Under the pieces are notes generated by a model, which ran no database searches, was not told the DNA's origin, and saw only the letters and a list, made by a program, of their open reading frames with translations. The position numbers and the translations under genes were made by a program. A stretch of DNA of 64,000 bases from Prorocentrum cordatum (taxonomy: Eukaryota; Sar; Dinophyceae; Prorocentrales; Prorocentraceae), in contig CAUYUJ010017849.1 of the NCBI GenBank assembly GCA_963575745.1, positions 62,001 to 126,000 on the forward strand, given 5' to 3'. Position 1 is the first letter of the stretch; each line of letters opens with the position of its first letter. Positions 1 to 10,939 of this stretch are shown one piece after another.

Positions 1-93
1 CGACGTCGTCGTCGTCGTCGTCGACGTCTTCGTCGTCGTCGTCGTTGTCGTCGTCGTCTTCGTCATCGTCATCATCGTTGTCGTCGTCGTCGT
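1..93. repeat. CGT trinucleotide microsatellite
   Basis: The window opens inside an imperfect CGT/CGA/CAT trinucleotide run, interrupted by CTT and CAT units. It probably continues to the left of the window. Nothing suggests coding. Confidence 0.9.
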
Positions 94-1604
94 GCCTCCT
101 CTTCCTCATCCCTCACCCTCCTCTTGAAGAGGAATCTTTTGTGGGGAAGATGGGGTTTGAGGGAGACCAACGCCTGACTGTCAGCCCGACCAGCTAGAAC
201 AGCGCCGTTCAAAGAAAGGCGCCGCCACATTGTGGCCATCGAGCAGTCGCAACAAGGCAGAAGGAGAAGGAAGCGGAAGACGAGGAGGAAGAAGAGGATT
301 GATAGAGGGTTGATGAAGGTGAATGAAGGAGAGGGTGATGTCAAAGGGAAACCGCCCCAAGTCACCAGCCCGAATGGAGCGTTGCAAGGTCGTCGAGCGG
401 AGAGTTGCAAGGTCGCCACTCTGAGGGAAACCGCCTCAAGCCGTAATCAACTCGAAAGGAAGCCCCTTCCCTTTGATCCCTTCCCCGCCAAAGGGGGAAG
501 TCCCGACTGGGGTCCTGATACGCCCCCCCCCCCAGCCCAATAAACGGCTGGGGGGGTGGGGCGGGCGGAGCCGGGGAAACGAGGCGCGCAAGGAACTGAA
601 GCTAGCATGATCAAATCTGTCAGGGATACGCGCAATAACTTACGACAATCAGACACGCAACGACACCACTGGAAAACGTTGCTGGATATCTGCGCCTTAC
701 CTCTTCCCGCTGCTGCTTCTCCTTCCTCCTCCTCCCCCTTCTCGTTGTCATTAGCCCCTCCACCCTGGGACATCCACAAGGGTTGCCGCACCACTGGACC
801 ACCCCTATTCTACCCCTGAACTGTTCCCCCCCCGCCGCCCGCCCCTCCTCCTCCTCCTCTGCCTCATTCCCCCTGCAAGCTGGACAGTGCAGTATGCTGC
901 CATGTTGTTGCCTTGTGGGCAGTGACAACTCTACCTTCCCTTCAGTATTGTATTTAACGGTGCGCTAAATCATCCTGCGGTTCCCCTGCTTGATGGTTCT
1001 ACCAGAGGCTCGAATTTCAGCAACATGTTCAGCACCCTCGTTCGCTTAACATTTCAAGTTCAAATTTGGCATGCGCCTTTAGTTTAAGCATGGCATGCAA
1101 CTATCATGTTAGCCCAACAACATCAACTCACTGTTACCTTGCGTCTGCTCGATTTCACTCTAATCGTGATGAACACACTTTCCGCTAGTATCTCCGGTTT
1201 CGCTGCCACGCGTTGCTCATATTCAAGGAGCTACGCGTTGTCTTCGCTTCAGCATTGTAGTCCAGGTCAGCAGCAAAAGCTTACATTTACCTTTCCTTGA
1301 CCCGTATCTGCTTGAATCGTATTGGGCATCAATATCGCTTGCATCTTCGAGTTCGCCGTCCTGCCTCTTCAAATCACAGGATCTTTGTGTTTTAGTGCAG
1401 CACCCCTTTAAATGCAATCCCTAGCGCTCATGATGGCTTCAAGATGGATCCAATCTATCCAACCAATCCCGAGCTGTCTTGGCCCAGCCTGGTTTCTGAT
1501 ACCATGATTAGCAGCTGCTGTCAGTCGGAGGCAACCTTCACATTCCCTAAACAATGCTTGCACTTAAGGGTTCTTTCTTACTTGCGCTTCTATGGGATTG
1601 GATG
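94..1604. other. no gene seen; pyrimidine-rich patches
   Basis: All open frames here are short and overlap on both strands without codon bias. Local CCT/CTT-rich patches lie near 700-760 and 830-870, and a C-rich then G-rich stretch near 520-570 could fold. I find no leader copy, RNA gene or transposon signature. Confidence 0.5.
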
Positions 1605-1865
1605 GGTGTCCTGAGGATTCGCCGCGTCCCAGCCCGTTGCTGTCTGCGGGGGTGCCCCGGGGATGCGCCATATCAGTGGGGGTGTCCCGAGGATTCGCCA
1701 CGTTCCGGCCACTTGCCAGTACTGGCCCATTGCCGCCCGTTGCCGCCCGTGGGGGGGTCCAGAAGATTCGCCAGGTTCTGGCCCGTTGCCGCCTGTGGGG
1801 AGGTCCCGAAGTTTCGCCACGTTGTGGTCCGTTGTCGCCCTTTGCCGGCCGTTGCCGCCTGTGGG
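1605..1865. repeat. ~45-60 bp GC-rich tandem repeat
   Basis: About five diverged units share the pattern GTCCCGAGGATTCGCCACGT, then CCCGTTGCCGCC and TGTGGGG. Some units carry an extra TTGCCGCC block, so unit length varies. Open frames in all six frames here (up to 179 aa) result from the repeat. Confidence 0.75.
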
Positions 1866-2564
1866 GCGACTGCAGACTCCACACGCAGAACGCACAACAC
1901 AAAATCATGCAAGTCGATCGCCACATCGATGTGTCGGTTACGCCTCGCGCGCGCCCGCCATCCCATCCAAAAACGATGCATGTGGGACTTCTGTCAGGGA
2001 GGCGCAGCCTTTGCCACGAATCTGGCAAATTTCCACCATGTTCTGGGCGCAACCTATGGCACAACCTGAAGCACCACTTGCCTTGCGCCTTGTGTGTTGA
2101 CACATCCGGCTAAAATAACTCATTGTTTGAGGTCCACATTGACAAACATATTTACGACGATTTTTCAATCTACGGCAAAATCGATCAACGTGATTTCGCA
2201 ATTCTATGGTCACATCGCAACGAGCCAGAAGGCCTTGCAATGGCCTGGGCGCCGGCGATCCCCGCATCGCTGGATCCGTGCATCCGTGACTTTTTTTTGT
2301 CACCGTGCATCAGTGCACTTTTCGTCTCCATCATCTTGTCCTACGACACCTTTTTCATCATTCCCCTCCTCCTTTCTCACAACACCCTCGCGCGCGAGGG
2401 TTAGGGCTGCAAACGGCAGGCCGCCCACAACTGGCGGGCCAGCTCGAGGTCCCGCGCAGCTTCATCAAACGGGCGCACGGAGATTCGTTAATGCTAGCAG
2501 GGACAAGGGGGGATCGACGATTTGAAAGGAGGGTGGCGGATAGGAGAGAAAGTGGAGCCTCTTG
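1866..2564. other. no gene seen
   Basis: Unique-looking sequence of moderate GC. Frames are short and none shows a recognisable domain. No repeat or RNA signature is visible. Confidence 0.45.
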
Positions 2565-2815
2565 GGTGCAATGTGTTGCGTTGCCTTTGCATTGTCTTTG
2601 TTTTTCTTTGTGCTGACTTTCTCTGATCTGCTTTGTCTTATGAGGCTTCTGCATGGCATTGTGCTGCATTGTTAAGGGCTCTGGTTTGGTTTGCATTGCG
2701 TGCCTTTGAATTTGTTTTGTATGGCACTTGTGCGCTTTGCTTTCTGTGGCTTTGTATCGAGCTGCCCCTCGCGCTCCATTGCATCATTGATTGTGTTGCA
2801 TTGCGTTGCTTTCCA
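2565..2815. repeat. degenerate TTGCATTG-type low-complexity repeat
   Basis: The stretch is dominated by variants of TTGCATTGTG and TTTGTTTTG. The segment at 26160-26360 is a similar composition in the opposite orientation (GCAATGCGATGCAATCC), so this looks like a dispersed low-complexity family. Confidence 0.55.
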
Positions 2816-3518
2816 AGGAGAGGGCCCTCCGAGGGGATCCGAAGGCGGCCGTCGGCCGACTTGTGGCCCTCAGATGCGGGTCAGCATGCGGCCGTGGGGC
2901 TGGATGGATCCGTCTCGTGGCCTTCAGGAAAGGGGGTCAGCATGCGGACGTGGTCCGGTCTGCCGACGACTAAGCGCCTATCTTTCGGCCCCTCTGGAAG
3001 ACAGTGTAATCCCAAAGGGGGGGCAAGCCACCCAGGCAAAAGCGGGATTCGCCACGTCCAGCTCTGGACATACCTACAGATGTGCCCAGTCATATCGCGG
3101 TAGTGTTGAAGCGCCTTCTTCGGATTCTTCTTGCACGCTTTCGCAGGCGATCTGATGCAAGCTCCAAAGTGGCAGAGACATCTCTGGGGTCTGCAACAAC
3201 ATTCATGCAATTATCTGTACATCGTAAAAAACGTATGGTGCTGGCAGCGCGCGGGCTTGTTTAGGCGGCGGGTGCGGAAAGTCTTTGCGGATAAAAGCCG
3301 CCTATCCCTCTCGAAAAACGAATTCGGCCTGAGTGTGCCTCAAATGCGTTCAAAGGTGTACTTGCAGCTGGCCGCAAGGGGGGCTTACATGCTCTGGACA
3401 ATCGCGCCTGTCACGCTGCATAGAGTTCAGAATGCGACTATAGAAAAGAGGCGCTGCGCGCTTCGTCCAAGCAAGGGCCTCCTACCCAAGATGGGGCGCG
3501 GAGGCCTTCGCTGGGCCT
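2816..3518. other. no gene seen; 3' flank of the Cys-repeat gene
   Basis: This lies downstream of the minus-strand gene that ends at 3519 and should hold its 3' UTR. GGGGTCAGCATGCGG occurs twice (near 2878 and 2936), a short direct duplication. I see no polyadenylation signal; dinoflagellates do not use a canonical AATAAA. Confidence 0.4.
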
Positions 3519-4484
3519 CTACCAAGAGCCGATGCCGTCGGGGCACGGAACGGGACAATACACCTCCGCGTGAGGATCCTTGCTGACGTGGTCCTGTATG
3601 TCCCACTGGGAGGACCCCGCGCCCAATCCTGGGAACCAATCGGGGTTCTCATGCATGCCAGAACTCTGTATCCAATTCAAGGTGTTCACGCATGCCCTGT
3701 AATCTGGCCTGGTGTCCGCCCATGTCACGGTATGGCAAGAGGGCGGGTCACAAGGCATCGGGCACCCTCCCCTCCCGTCTGGGTCTTTGTGCACGTGGCG
3801 CTGCACGTCTTCGAAACTGGAGTTCTGCCCCAGGCCAGCGTACCAACTCGGGTGCTCCTGCATGCCCGTCGCCATGATCCACTCAACCGTGCTGTAGCAC
3901 TCCGTGGAATCACCGAAGTTCCTAGCTGTCTTGCACGGCTGCGTGCTCTCTGTCTCCTCCTTGGGGCACGGCCTCGGGCACGTCTCTGGCACATCCATGT
4001 GAATCGCAAGCTGGACGTCGTCGAAAGATGCATTGCTCTTGAGCGCCATGAAAATAGGCCAATCCCCGTGCCTTCTCCAGGCGACGTTCAGTGCCCACAT
4101 CACAGTCGCGTGGCAAAAGTCGCCCTTCTTGGGCTTCATGCAGGGCAGCTCCTCAGGAGTGGCGCTCTGCAGATGCTCGAGCTGCCGCTGCTCCCTCGAC
4201 TGCCGATTGCTCAGCTGCCTCAGCTGCAACGAGCTGAACTCCGCGATCGCCTGCTGCACCGTGGCCCTCTCCTCGAGTGCGGCCGGGCCTCCTGCGTGGA
4301 GCAGGTGGCCTCGTAGCGTGCCGCGCGCACTCGCCCACGCCGCGACGGCGACCACGCCGCAGGCGCAGACTGCGAGCGGCAGCCACCGGGCGACCGTGCG
4401 CGGGACGGCAGGGGTCGCTGGGCCGCTGCGGCCTGCGCGGCCCTGCCAGGCCTCACCGCCGCCCTCCGCGGCAGCCTCCTCCAT
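3519..4484 (-). CDS. signal-anchored protein with three Cys/Trp repeats
   Basis: Encodes 321 aa if translation begins at the methionine of MEEAAAEGGG. The frame is open upstream to 4982, but that stretch translates a TA microsatellite as an IYIYIY run, so the downstream start is preferred. Residues 33-52 are hydrophobic after an Arg (a type II signal anchor). Residues 68-106 are Gln/Glu/Leu-rich and may form a short coiled coil. Three repeats follow: C115-C173, C184-C245 and C250-C314. Each has a Cys, a Trp about 15-20 residues later, a G-M-x-E-x-P-x-W-like core, SSF-x-DVQ and a CPxPC ending; the last ends seven residues before the stop. Repeats of this style are, from my recollection, common in dinoflagellate predicted proteins, of unknown function. 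Paired cysteines suggest a lumenal or extracellular repeat domain with disulfides (inference). No frame break; it is the best intact gene here. Confidence 0.8.
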   Translation of the reverse strand: MEEAAAEGGGEAWQGRAGRSGPATPAVPRTVARWLPLAVCACGVVAVAAWASARGTLRGHLLHAGGPAALEERATVQQAIAEFSSLQLRQLSNRQSREQRQLEHLQSATPEELPCMKPKKGDFCHATVMWALNVAWRRHGDWPIFMALKSNASFDDVQLAIHMDVPETCPRPCPKEETESTQPCKTARNFGDSTECYSTVEWIMATGMQEHPSWYAGLGQNSSFEDVQRHVHKDPDGRGGCPMPCDPPSCHTVTWADTRPDYRACVNTLNWIQSSGMHENPDWFPGLGAGSSQWDIQDHVSKDPHAEVYCPVPCPDGIGSW

Positions 4485-4534
4485 CAAGGGGCCCAGGGAC
4501 ACAGAAATAAATACACACAAGTAAAAGGATTCCC

Positions 4535-4561
4535 TATATATATATATATATATATATATAT
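4535..4561. repeat. TA dinucleotide microsatellite
   Basis: About 13 TA units lie 50 bp upstream of the likely start of the Cys-repeat gene, in its presumed 5' flank. Confidence 0.9.
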
Positions 4562-6486
4562 CCATATACAAATCCAATATTTTCCCACATTTTCTGGGAA
4601 TCGACGAATGGTTGTGTCTGTGTGCTTTTTGCCTCCTGACTCCTCCACCTGTGCCTGCAGCGGGTTCACGGGGTCGTAGGCCTCCTGGCCAGGCATGCCG
4701 GCGGAGCGCCCCGGCGGCCGCGGCGGCGGCACCGGCTGCCCACGGCTCGCGCCACAGCGCTTCGGTTCGAGGCTCGAGCCAAAGTAGAGGGCAGAACATC
4801 CACCCCGAGAATAACCACCCCGACACGCGAGGCCGTTTAGCAAACGCACCCAAGGAAGAAATCAAACAGGGCAGGTCTTTTAGTAAACTCCCAGGGCCGT
4901 TCAGTAAACGCAAGTTGTCGGGTCTGGGCGGTTTTTCCTCCCTTGACAAAGCGGCAGTGGACGGCACAATCAGGTGCAACAAGGTCTGACAATCCCAGGG
5001 GGATGTCTGGGATTGAAGTCAGCGTCGACCGTGGGGTGCTCGTCGGGGGCATCAGCCCCGTCAAGCGAAGCTTGCGTCGAGCCCCCTCCGCAGGGAGTGC
5101 ATTCGCGTTTCGCCGAAGCCAGTGGAACCAGTGAGGGCTCTTATGCTTACGCGGTCTGCTCACGTAGGGGCGAGCCACTCCGCACATGGGGCGCGTCTCT
5201 CTCCCACCCACTCCCCCCTCCAATTCGCCTCTCCTTTTCTCCTCTGGCGCACGCTAACATGGGTTATGGATACGTGAACCTGGTGTGCGGTCGCCAGATC
5301 CATGGGATCGGGAAGGGTACTCCCGAGAAACGGCGCCAGTGCCGCCCGATCTGGTGGCTGAGCGCGCCGATTGTGTATGGAAACGGCACCCGTGGATAAG
5401 CCACACGCCTTAATCCATGTTTGTGTTTCCTCCCTCACTTCCCCCCTCGCCTCCCCTTTCCCATCGCTCTCCCCCGTGCCTCCCCCTCCCCGCTCCCCCC
5501 CATTCGCCTCGTCGGGTCGGGTCCTAAGCTTACCTTCCGCCGCTTCGGCCGCGGGATCGGGGAAGGAGGCGGGCACTGGCAGCGAGGGGAAGGGCCTCGA
5601 GCGTCGCACTGGAAATTCGGGTGGGAGTCGCATGGGAACTCTACGTGAATTCATCATTACAGTCCGTGCTGATTGGCGAGGACACGCGAGAGGATACAAT
5701 ACCCTTCCGAGGGCCACATTGCCATAGGAATGCAGAAGGCATTGACTGCGACATACAGGGCACAAGGTTACCCTTTATTTGGCAGGGTCGACCAACTAAT
5801 CAGCCTCGACTGTAACCACATCTCACTAATTGCAATCGTTTCGGACCCCAGGTCCTCTTCTAGGCCAAAGGCTGCGGAATCATTCAGGTGGGCTTGCTGG
5901 CACTTTTGGGGATCGACAAGGTGCGTACACACTAAGCGGCGAACGCATCGTGCGCCCAGTCAACGGTGGTCGGTACCTCCCACAACAACGCTAACAACTC
6001 GACAAACATTTGCCTCAATGTCATCGTTTCAGCCCAGTCCTTGCCGTGCACGAGCGCGTTGATGAGGGACGACTTCCCCACGTTGGACCGCCCGACCGAT
6101 GCGCGGGAAGTATGGTGGCAAAAGAGGACGGTGCCAACAACGACAACAACGGAACTATCGACGACAAAGCGTCGTGGAGCACATGTACTGCATTAGAGAA
6201 CGATGACGGTGACCATGTTGGGTACGAAGATGTGGGTGAAGAAAGGGGGAAGAGGGGGAAACGATGACATCCGTCCTTCTGCCCCCCCATCATGTCACCC
6301 CGCTCACGATCCATGCCTGCTCTGTTTGCCAGCCCTCCCCTGCCTCCTCGTCCTCCTCAATCCCTTCTTCTTATACATGACTTCTCCCTGTCGCGCCCCC
6401 ATGCGCGTCGGTAGGGCGGGCCCGGCGATTCGCCTGTGACTTCCCCACTGGTTAAGACCCTGAAGCTTGAAGTTTGCGACGGTTTT
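4562..6486. other. no gene seen
   Basis: Contains CT-rich tracts at 5185-5240 and 5425-5510 and otherwise unique sequence. The longest frame (201 aa, minus, 5160-5765) is arginine/proline-rich and follows composition rather than a domain. Confidence 0.45.
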
Positions 6487-6963
6487 ACGGATGGAGGGCG
6501 GGTCGCTTTCAACATGTTGCCCTGGCCTCAGCGCCGCGCACATTCGCCTTACACTTTTCACAGTTTCGTAGGTGGGGGGCGGGTGGTTTTCAAAATGCGG
6601 CTCTGGTGCCGCCCACAAGCAACAGCTGCAAGGATGGATGGCGGGTCCTTTTCACACTATGGCTCTAGCTTTGGCGCCGCGCAAATTCGTATTGACACAT
6701 TGCATCAGTTTCTAGGGTTGAGGGCGGGCGGATTTCAAAAGGTGGCTCTCGCCTGAATGCTGCGCGCGTGCGTCTTAAATATTTGTAACTGCTTCGACGG
6801 TGGAGGGCAGGTCGTTTTCAACATGTGGCTCTCGCTTGCGCGCCGCGCACAATTGTTTTTAACCGTTTACATTCGTTGTACGGATGGTGGACGGTTCTTT
6901 GTCATAATGTGGCTCTCGCTTCAGCGCCGCGCACATTCGGCTTGAACGTTTGCAGCCGTCCCA
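6487..6963 (+). repeat. 83-bp tandem repeat, family A, array 1
   Basis: Six units start near 6487, 6570, 6632, 6715, 6798 and 6881. All spacings are exactly 83 bp except one shortened 62-bp unit. The core reads GGAGGGCGGGTCG, TTTCAACATGTGGCTCTCGC, then GCGCCGCGCACATTCG. The same unit recurs at 9076-9325 and, inverted, at 31797-32165. Short frames inside it are not genes. Confidence 0.9.
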
Positions 6964-6997
6964 AAGACTCGTATGTTTATGTCACCATAACGGGTTT

Positions 6998-7140
6998 CTG
7001 GCACGGTTTAGGACTTCCAGGGCGCAGCAGTTTTGTCGATTCGCGGTGCTGAAGTCCCAAGTGTGGTGTTCTGGCACGATTTCGGATTTCCAGACGCAGC
7101 AATCTTGTTGATTTGCGGCGTTGCAGTCCAAGATATTGTG
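6998..7140 (+). repeat. 73-bp direct duplication
   Basis: Two copies start at 6998 and 7071 (73 bp apart) with the pattern CTGGCACGRTTT, GGAYTTCCAG, CGCAGCA, TTGTYGATTYGCGG. A decayed third copy may begin near 7141. Confidence 0.7.
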
Positions 7141-7549
7141 TGCTGGTCTTCCAACGGGGCATCTCCCGCAATGAACGTGACTTCTGGTACGGGCATACGA
7201 GGCAGGAGCGTGGAGGGAGGGAGTCTTGCAAACTCCTTGACGCGTCTTGGGCTTCTACTGGTTCTCTTCTCCCCCCCCTCGCCATCTCTTCTTCGTTCGT
7301 CTCCCTGTCCCCTTCTCCACCCCTCTTCATAACGAGCAAGCCCCTTCCTGCCAGGCAGCCAGACGTGCCCGTCGGCCAGGCTGGGCGTTTCGCTGGGGAG
7401 TCCCGTGCAACCTGCAACCCCCAAGCAACATAATGTACACGTCGTTCATTTCTAATCTTGCTCATTTCAAATTCTGCTCGTTTCTAATTCTTCCCTGCCC
7501 CTCCTTGGCCAGGAAGAGGCCCAGGATAGAAGAATCCCACCAGCCCTTT

Positions 7550-8015
7550 GGGCGTGAGTGGTTTAGAGAGCCCGCTCTGTTCTCAACCCCCTTCTCCCCC
7601 TTCGGGGAAGGGTTTACCCCTCCCCCTACCCCCTCCCCCTGGGCCTGGAGAGGTCCTTTCGCGGGTGGTTGGAGGGGTCTTTTTCGACTCCTGGGAGGGC
7701 TAAAATTCGACACCCCTCACGAGGATTGTGGCCCCGACGGGGGGAGGCAGAAAAATGCTCGCCCCAGCTGTGATCGATCGCCCGAAAGATGGCCCCAAGA
7801 TGCCTCCCAGACCCCTCCCAAAGAGCCCCAAGAGGCCCCAAGAGGCCTCCAAGAGGCCCCCAATATGCACCCAAAAGGCCCCCACGAGGCCCCAAGAGGC
7901 TCCCCCGAGGCACCCAAGACGCTCCTGGAAGCCCCTGGGGCCGCCAAGAGGCCACCAAGACGCCCCAAACGGCCTCCAAGAGGCTCCCAAGAGGCCCGAA
8001 GAGGCTCACCCAAGG
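7550..8015 (+). repeat. GCGTGAGTGGTTTAG head plus CCAAGAGGC repeat
   Basis: A unique-looking head (7550-7710) begins GGCGTGAGTGGTTTAG and carries a GC-rich ACCCCC...GGGG stretch. It runs into degenerate 10-12 bp units of CCCCAAGAGGCC. The same order (head, then CCAAGAGGC units) recurs at 61515-61870, so the two parts appear to belong to one dispersed element. Confidence 0.7.
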
Positions 8016-8019
8016 CACT

Positions 8020-8330
<311 letters not shown>

Positions 8331-8800
8331 GAGGGGCCCGAACGACTTGCACCAGGTCGAGGTGCCCGAGCGCCTCACGCCACGAGGAGCCCGAACGACT
8401 CACACCAGGACGAGGGGCCCGAACGACTCACACCACGAAGAGCCCGAACGACTCACACCAGAAGGAGGGGCCCGAACGACTCACACCAGGACGAGGCGCC
8501 CGAACGACTCACACCACGAGGAGCCCGAACGACTCACACCACGACGAGGGCCCCGAACGACTCACACCACGAGGAGCCCGAACGAGTCACACCAGGAGGA
8601 GGGGCCCGAACGACTCACACCAGGACGAGGGGCCCGAACAACTCACACCACGAGAAGCCCGAACGACTCACACCAGGACGAAGAGCCCGAACGACTCACA
8701 CCACGAAGAGCCCGAACGACTCACACCAGGAAGAAGGGCCCGAACGACTCACACCAGGACGAGAAACCCCAAACGACTCAAACCACGAGGAGCGCTTTCT
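8331..8800 (+). repeat. 25-28 bp minisatellite
   Basis: About 17 units of CCCGAACGACTCACACCA followed by GGACGAGGGG or CGAGGAG. It directly abuts the CTA array. Long frames across both (597 aa and 389 aa, plus) reflect lack of stops in repeat DNA. Confidence 0.9.
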
Positions 8801-9075
8801 CTCCCTCCTCCTCCGCCTCGTCCTTCTCCCGCTCCCACCACAAGGAGGATGTACAAGGAGGCGGGAGGAAGGAGGAACAGGGGAGATATGCGGGGGCAGG
8901 CGGAAACACGCCTGAAAAACACGAATGTCGGCATGCTTCGCAAGAGTTGCTGTTTTGAGATGGGCTGGTGGGGATACGCGAAGCGTGAAGAATTAGAAAT
9001 GAAAGGATCTTGGACCCCCAAAAAATCAAAGAACTTCTGAATACTTAGAAATGAACACTGTGTACAATCTGTGCA

Positions 9076-9325
9076 CGGACGGAGGGCTGGTCGCTCTGTG
9101 AATGTGGCTCTTATTTCAACGCCGCGCACATTCGTTCTCAACGTTTCCAATAGTTGCACTGGTGGAGGCCAATGCGCTTTCAACAGGTGGCTCTCGCCTC
9201 ACTGCAACATACATTCTCGGTTTACACGCTGCCAACACTTGCACGGATAGCCACCCAAGCGATTTCAGAATGGGGCTTCCGGCTGCAAGTGAGGCCCCCT
9301 GCGTGCAGAATTGATTCGCCCACGG
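9076..9325 (+). repeat. 83-bp tandem repeat, family A, array 2
   Basis: Units begin at 9076 and 9159 (exactly 83 bp) and a decayed third near 9244. The cores match array 1: GGAGGGCTGGTCG, GTGGCTCTTATTTC, ACGCCGCGCACATTCG. Confidence 0.8.
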
Positions 9326-10324
9326 CCAGGCTCGCGGTCCCTCAGGAGTGCGGGGCCTCACGTCGGCTCTGCTCCATGGCGTCTCCCTTCTCCCGCCTCT
9401 TGCTCCACTCCCGTTCTTCGCCCCACTCCACTCGAGGGAGTCGCATCAAGAGCGGACGGCCGAACACCACTATGTACACAACCTGGCAGAACAAGCAAGA
9501 CACACCAGACGCACATCACACACAACCGGGCACTCCCAGCGAACCCAGATGAACCATTGTGGTACCCTAAGGCGCCCGATTGGACCCCTGAGGGTCGCCG
9601 CTGGCCTTCTCGCGCAGACGGAGACAGACTCAACAGCGACGAAGCCCAACGATTGGGAACGCAACGGCATGATCGAACTCTGCGATGGCAGCATGGGGGG
9701 GCCATGCAGATCTGCGGAATGCCCAGCTGCGGCATGCGGTCGATCGTGGCGAGCATGAGCACCTGCAACTCCCTTCGGCTCTTCCTATTTAGGTTCGGCC
9801 TCGAACTCTGAGATCTACTCAGCCCCATAGAGCCCTCTCGCAATCGATGCGCGCTATTTTGGCGCCATCTTTCTGCGCTCCAGCGTGGTGTCAATGTGAC
9901 ACGAGCGCCGTTCGAGGGATAGCATCCCCCTGGTGCTTCACCTCTGTGAACAACTCAGATAGCGTGCGTCGAACATGCGGTTGGCATGAACGGCGACTAC
10001 TGTGGCCCAAGGGCACCCCGTGGACACCGAAAACAGTCCGCCTTCTTGAAAACTCGCTGTGCCGTGAAATGTGGCTTTGGTGCAACCGCCGCATTCCATG
10101 TGTCCCCAGCCGTGCTCATTCCTGAAAGGACGCTGCCCACCTCTCTTAGTGTCAGCCGTCCGGGACCCCCCCTCCCCCCTTTCCGACCCATCGTCTGGGA
10201 CCCACCTCCCTTGTCCAAGGGGGGCGCGCCCCTCTCTCTCCCGCCTTCTGGGGGGCCGTAACCTCGCGTCCATTTTCGGGCGGGGGGGTTGAACCTCCCG
10301 CTTCCCCCCTTTAACCAGATGCCC
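9326..10324. other. no gene seen
   Basis: Short overlapping frames only. A stretch near 10060-10110 (AAATGTGGCTTTGGTGCAACC, then GCCGCATTC, read as two pieces) resembles the 83-bp family A core and may be a lone decayed unit. The end (10150-10300) is C- and G-rich. Confidence 0.4.
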
Positions 10325-10735
10325 CAACCTTAATGCCTGAACCCGACAACCCTTACTTCAACCCACTAACGCAATCGTGAAAGTCTGAACCCGAACAATA
10401 TCGTTAACCCAATCACCCCGACACTTTCCTCCGAACCCTCGCACACTAACCCAAATCGTCGATCCCAAACCTGCCCTCGAACCCTGAACCTACAGCCCAA
10501 ACGCTAACCAAAGCACCCTAGCCCCTAGCCCTAACACCTGCATCCCAACCTTTGCATTCAGCCTAACACTAACACCCTAACCCCACGCCCTAACACTCTA
10601 ATCCCAACCCTATACAATACCTCTGACCCTGAATGCTGACATCATCAATCCCGACACCCTGATCCTCGCCACCAAATCCGAAGTCTACGCGCTGAACCAA
10701 GCCTAACCCTAAGCCCTAACCCTCTAAAGCCTTGC
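10325..10735 (+). repeat. degenerate telomere-like CCCTAA stretch
   Basis: About 400 bp made almost entirely of variants of CCCTAA and AACCCTGA, best preserved near 10580-10600 and 10705-10725 (CTAACCCTAAGCCCTAACCC). Dinoflagellate telomeres, like plant ones, are TTTAGGG; the units here are shorter and decayed, so this is an interstitial telomere-like block rather than a chromosome end. No gene. Confidence 0.65.
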
Positions 10736-10819
10736 CACCCCTTCTCGCGCGCTGGAGCGCGTCGTGTCCCGCCCCATCCGTCGCCAAGGAGGAAGGGGGT
10801 GGGTGGGGACCACCCGCCC

Positions 10820-10890
10820 CTCTCCGGCGCAAAAGGGGGCGAGGATGGGGGGGGGCGAGGATGGGGGGGGGCGAGGATGGGGGAGTGAGA
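10820..10890 (+). repeat. GGGCGAGGATGGGG minisatellite
   Basis: Four short units of GGGGCGAGGATGGGG in tandem within G-rich sequence. They are compatible with G-quadruplex formation on the plus strand. Confidence 0.7.
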
Positions 10891-10939
10891 CCTCCCACCC
10901 CCATCGGGAAGTGGGGAGGGATGAAAACCGTTCAACACA

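Noticed and set aside
4769-4789. Spliced-leader-like sequence upstream of the Cys-repeat gene (minus strand, TACTTTGGCTCGAG)
   Set aside because: Only about 12 of 19 positions match overall and the CCGTAG part is absent; chance is likely.
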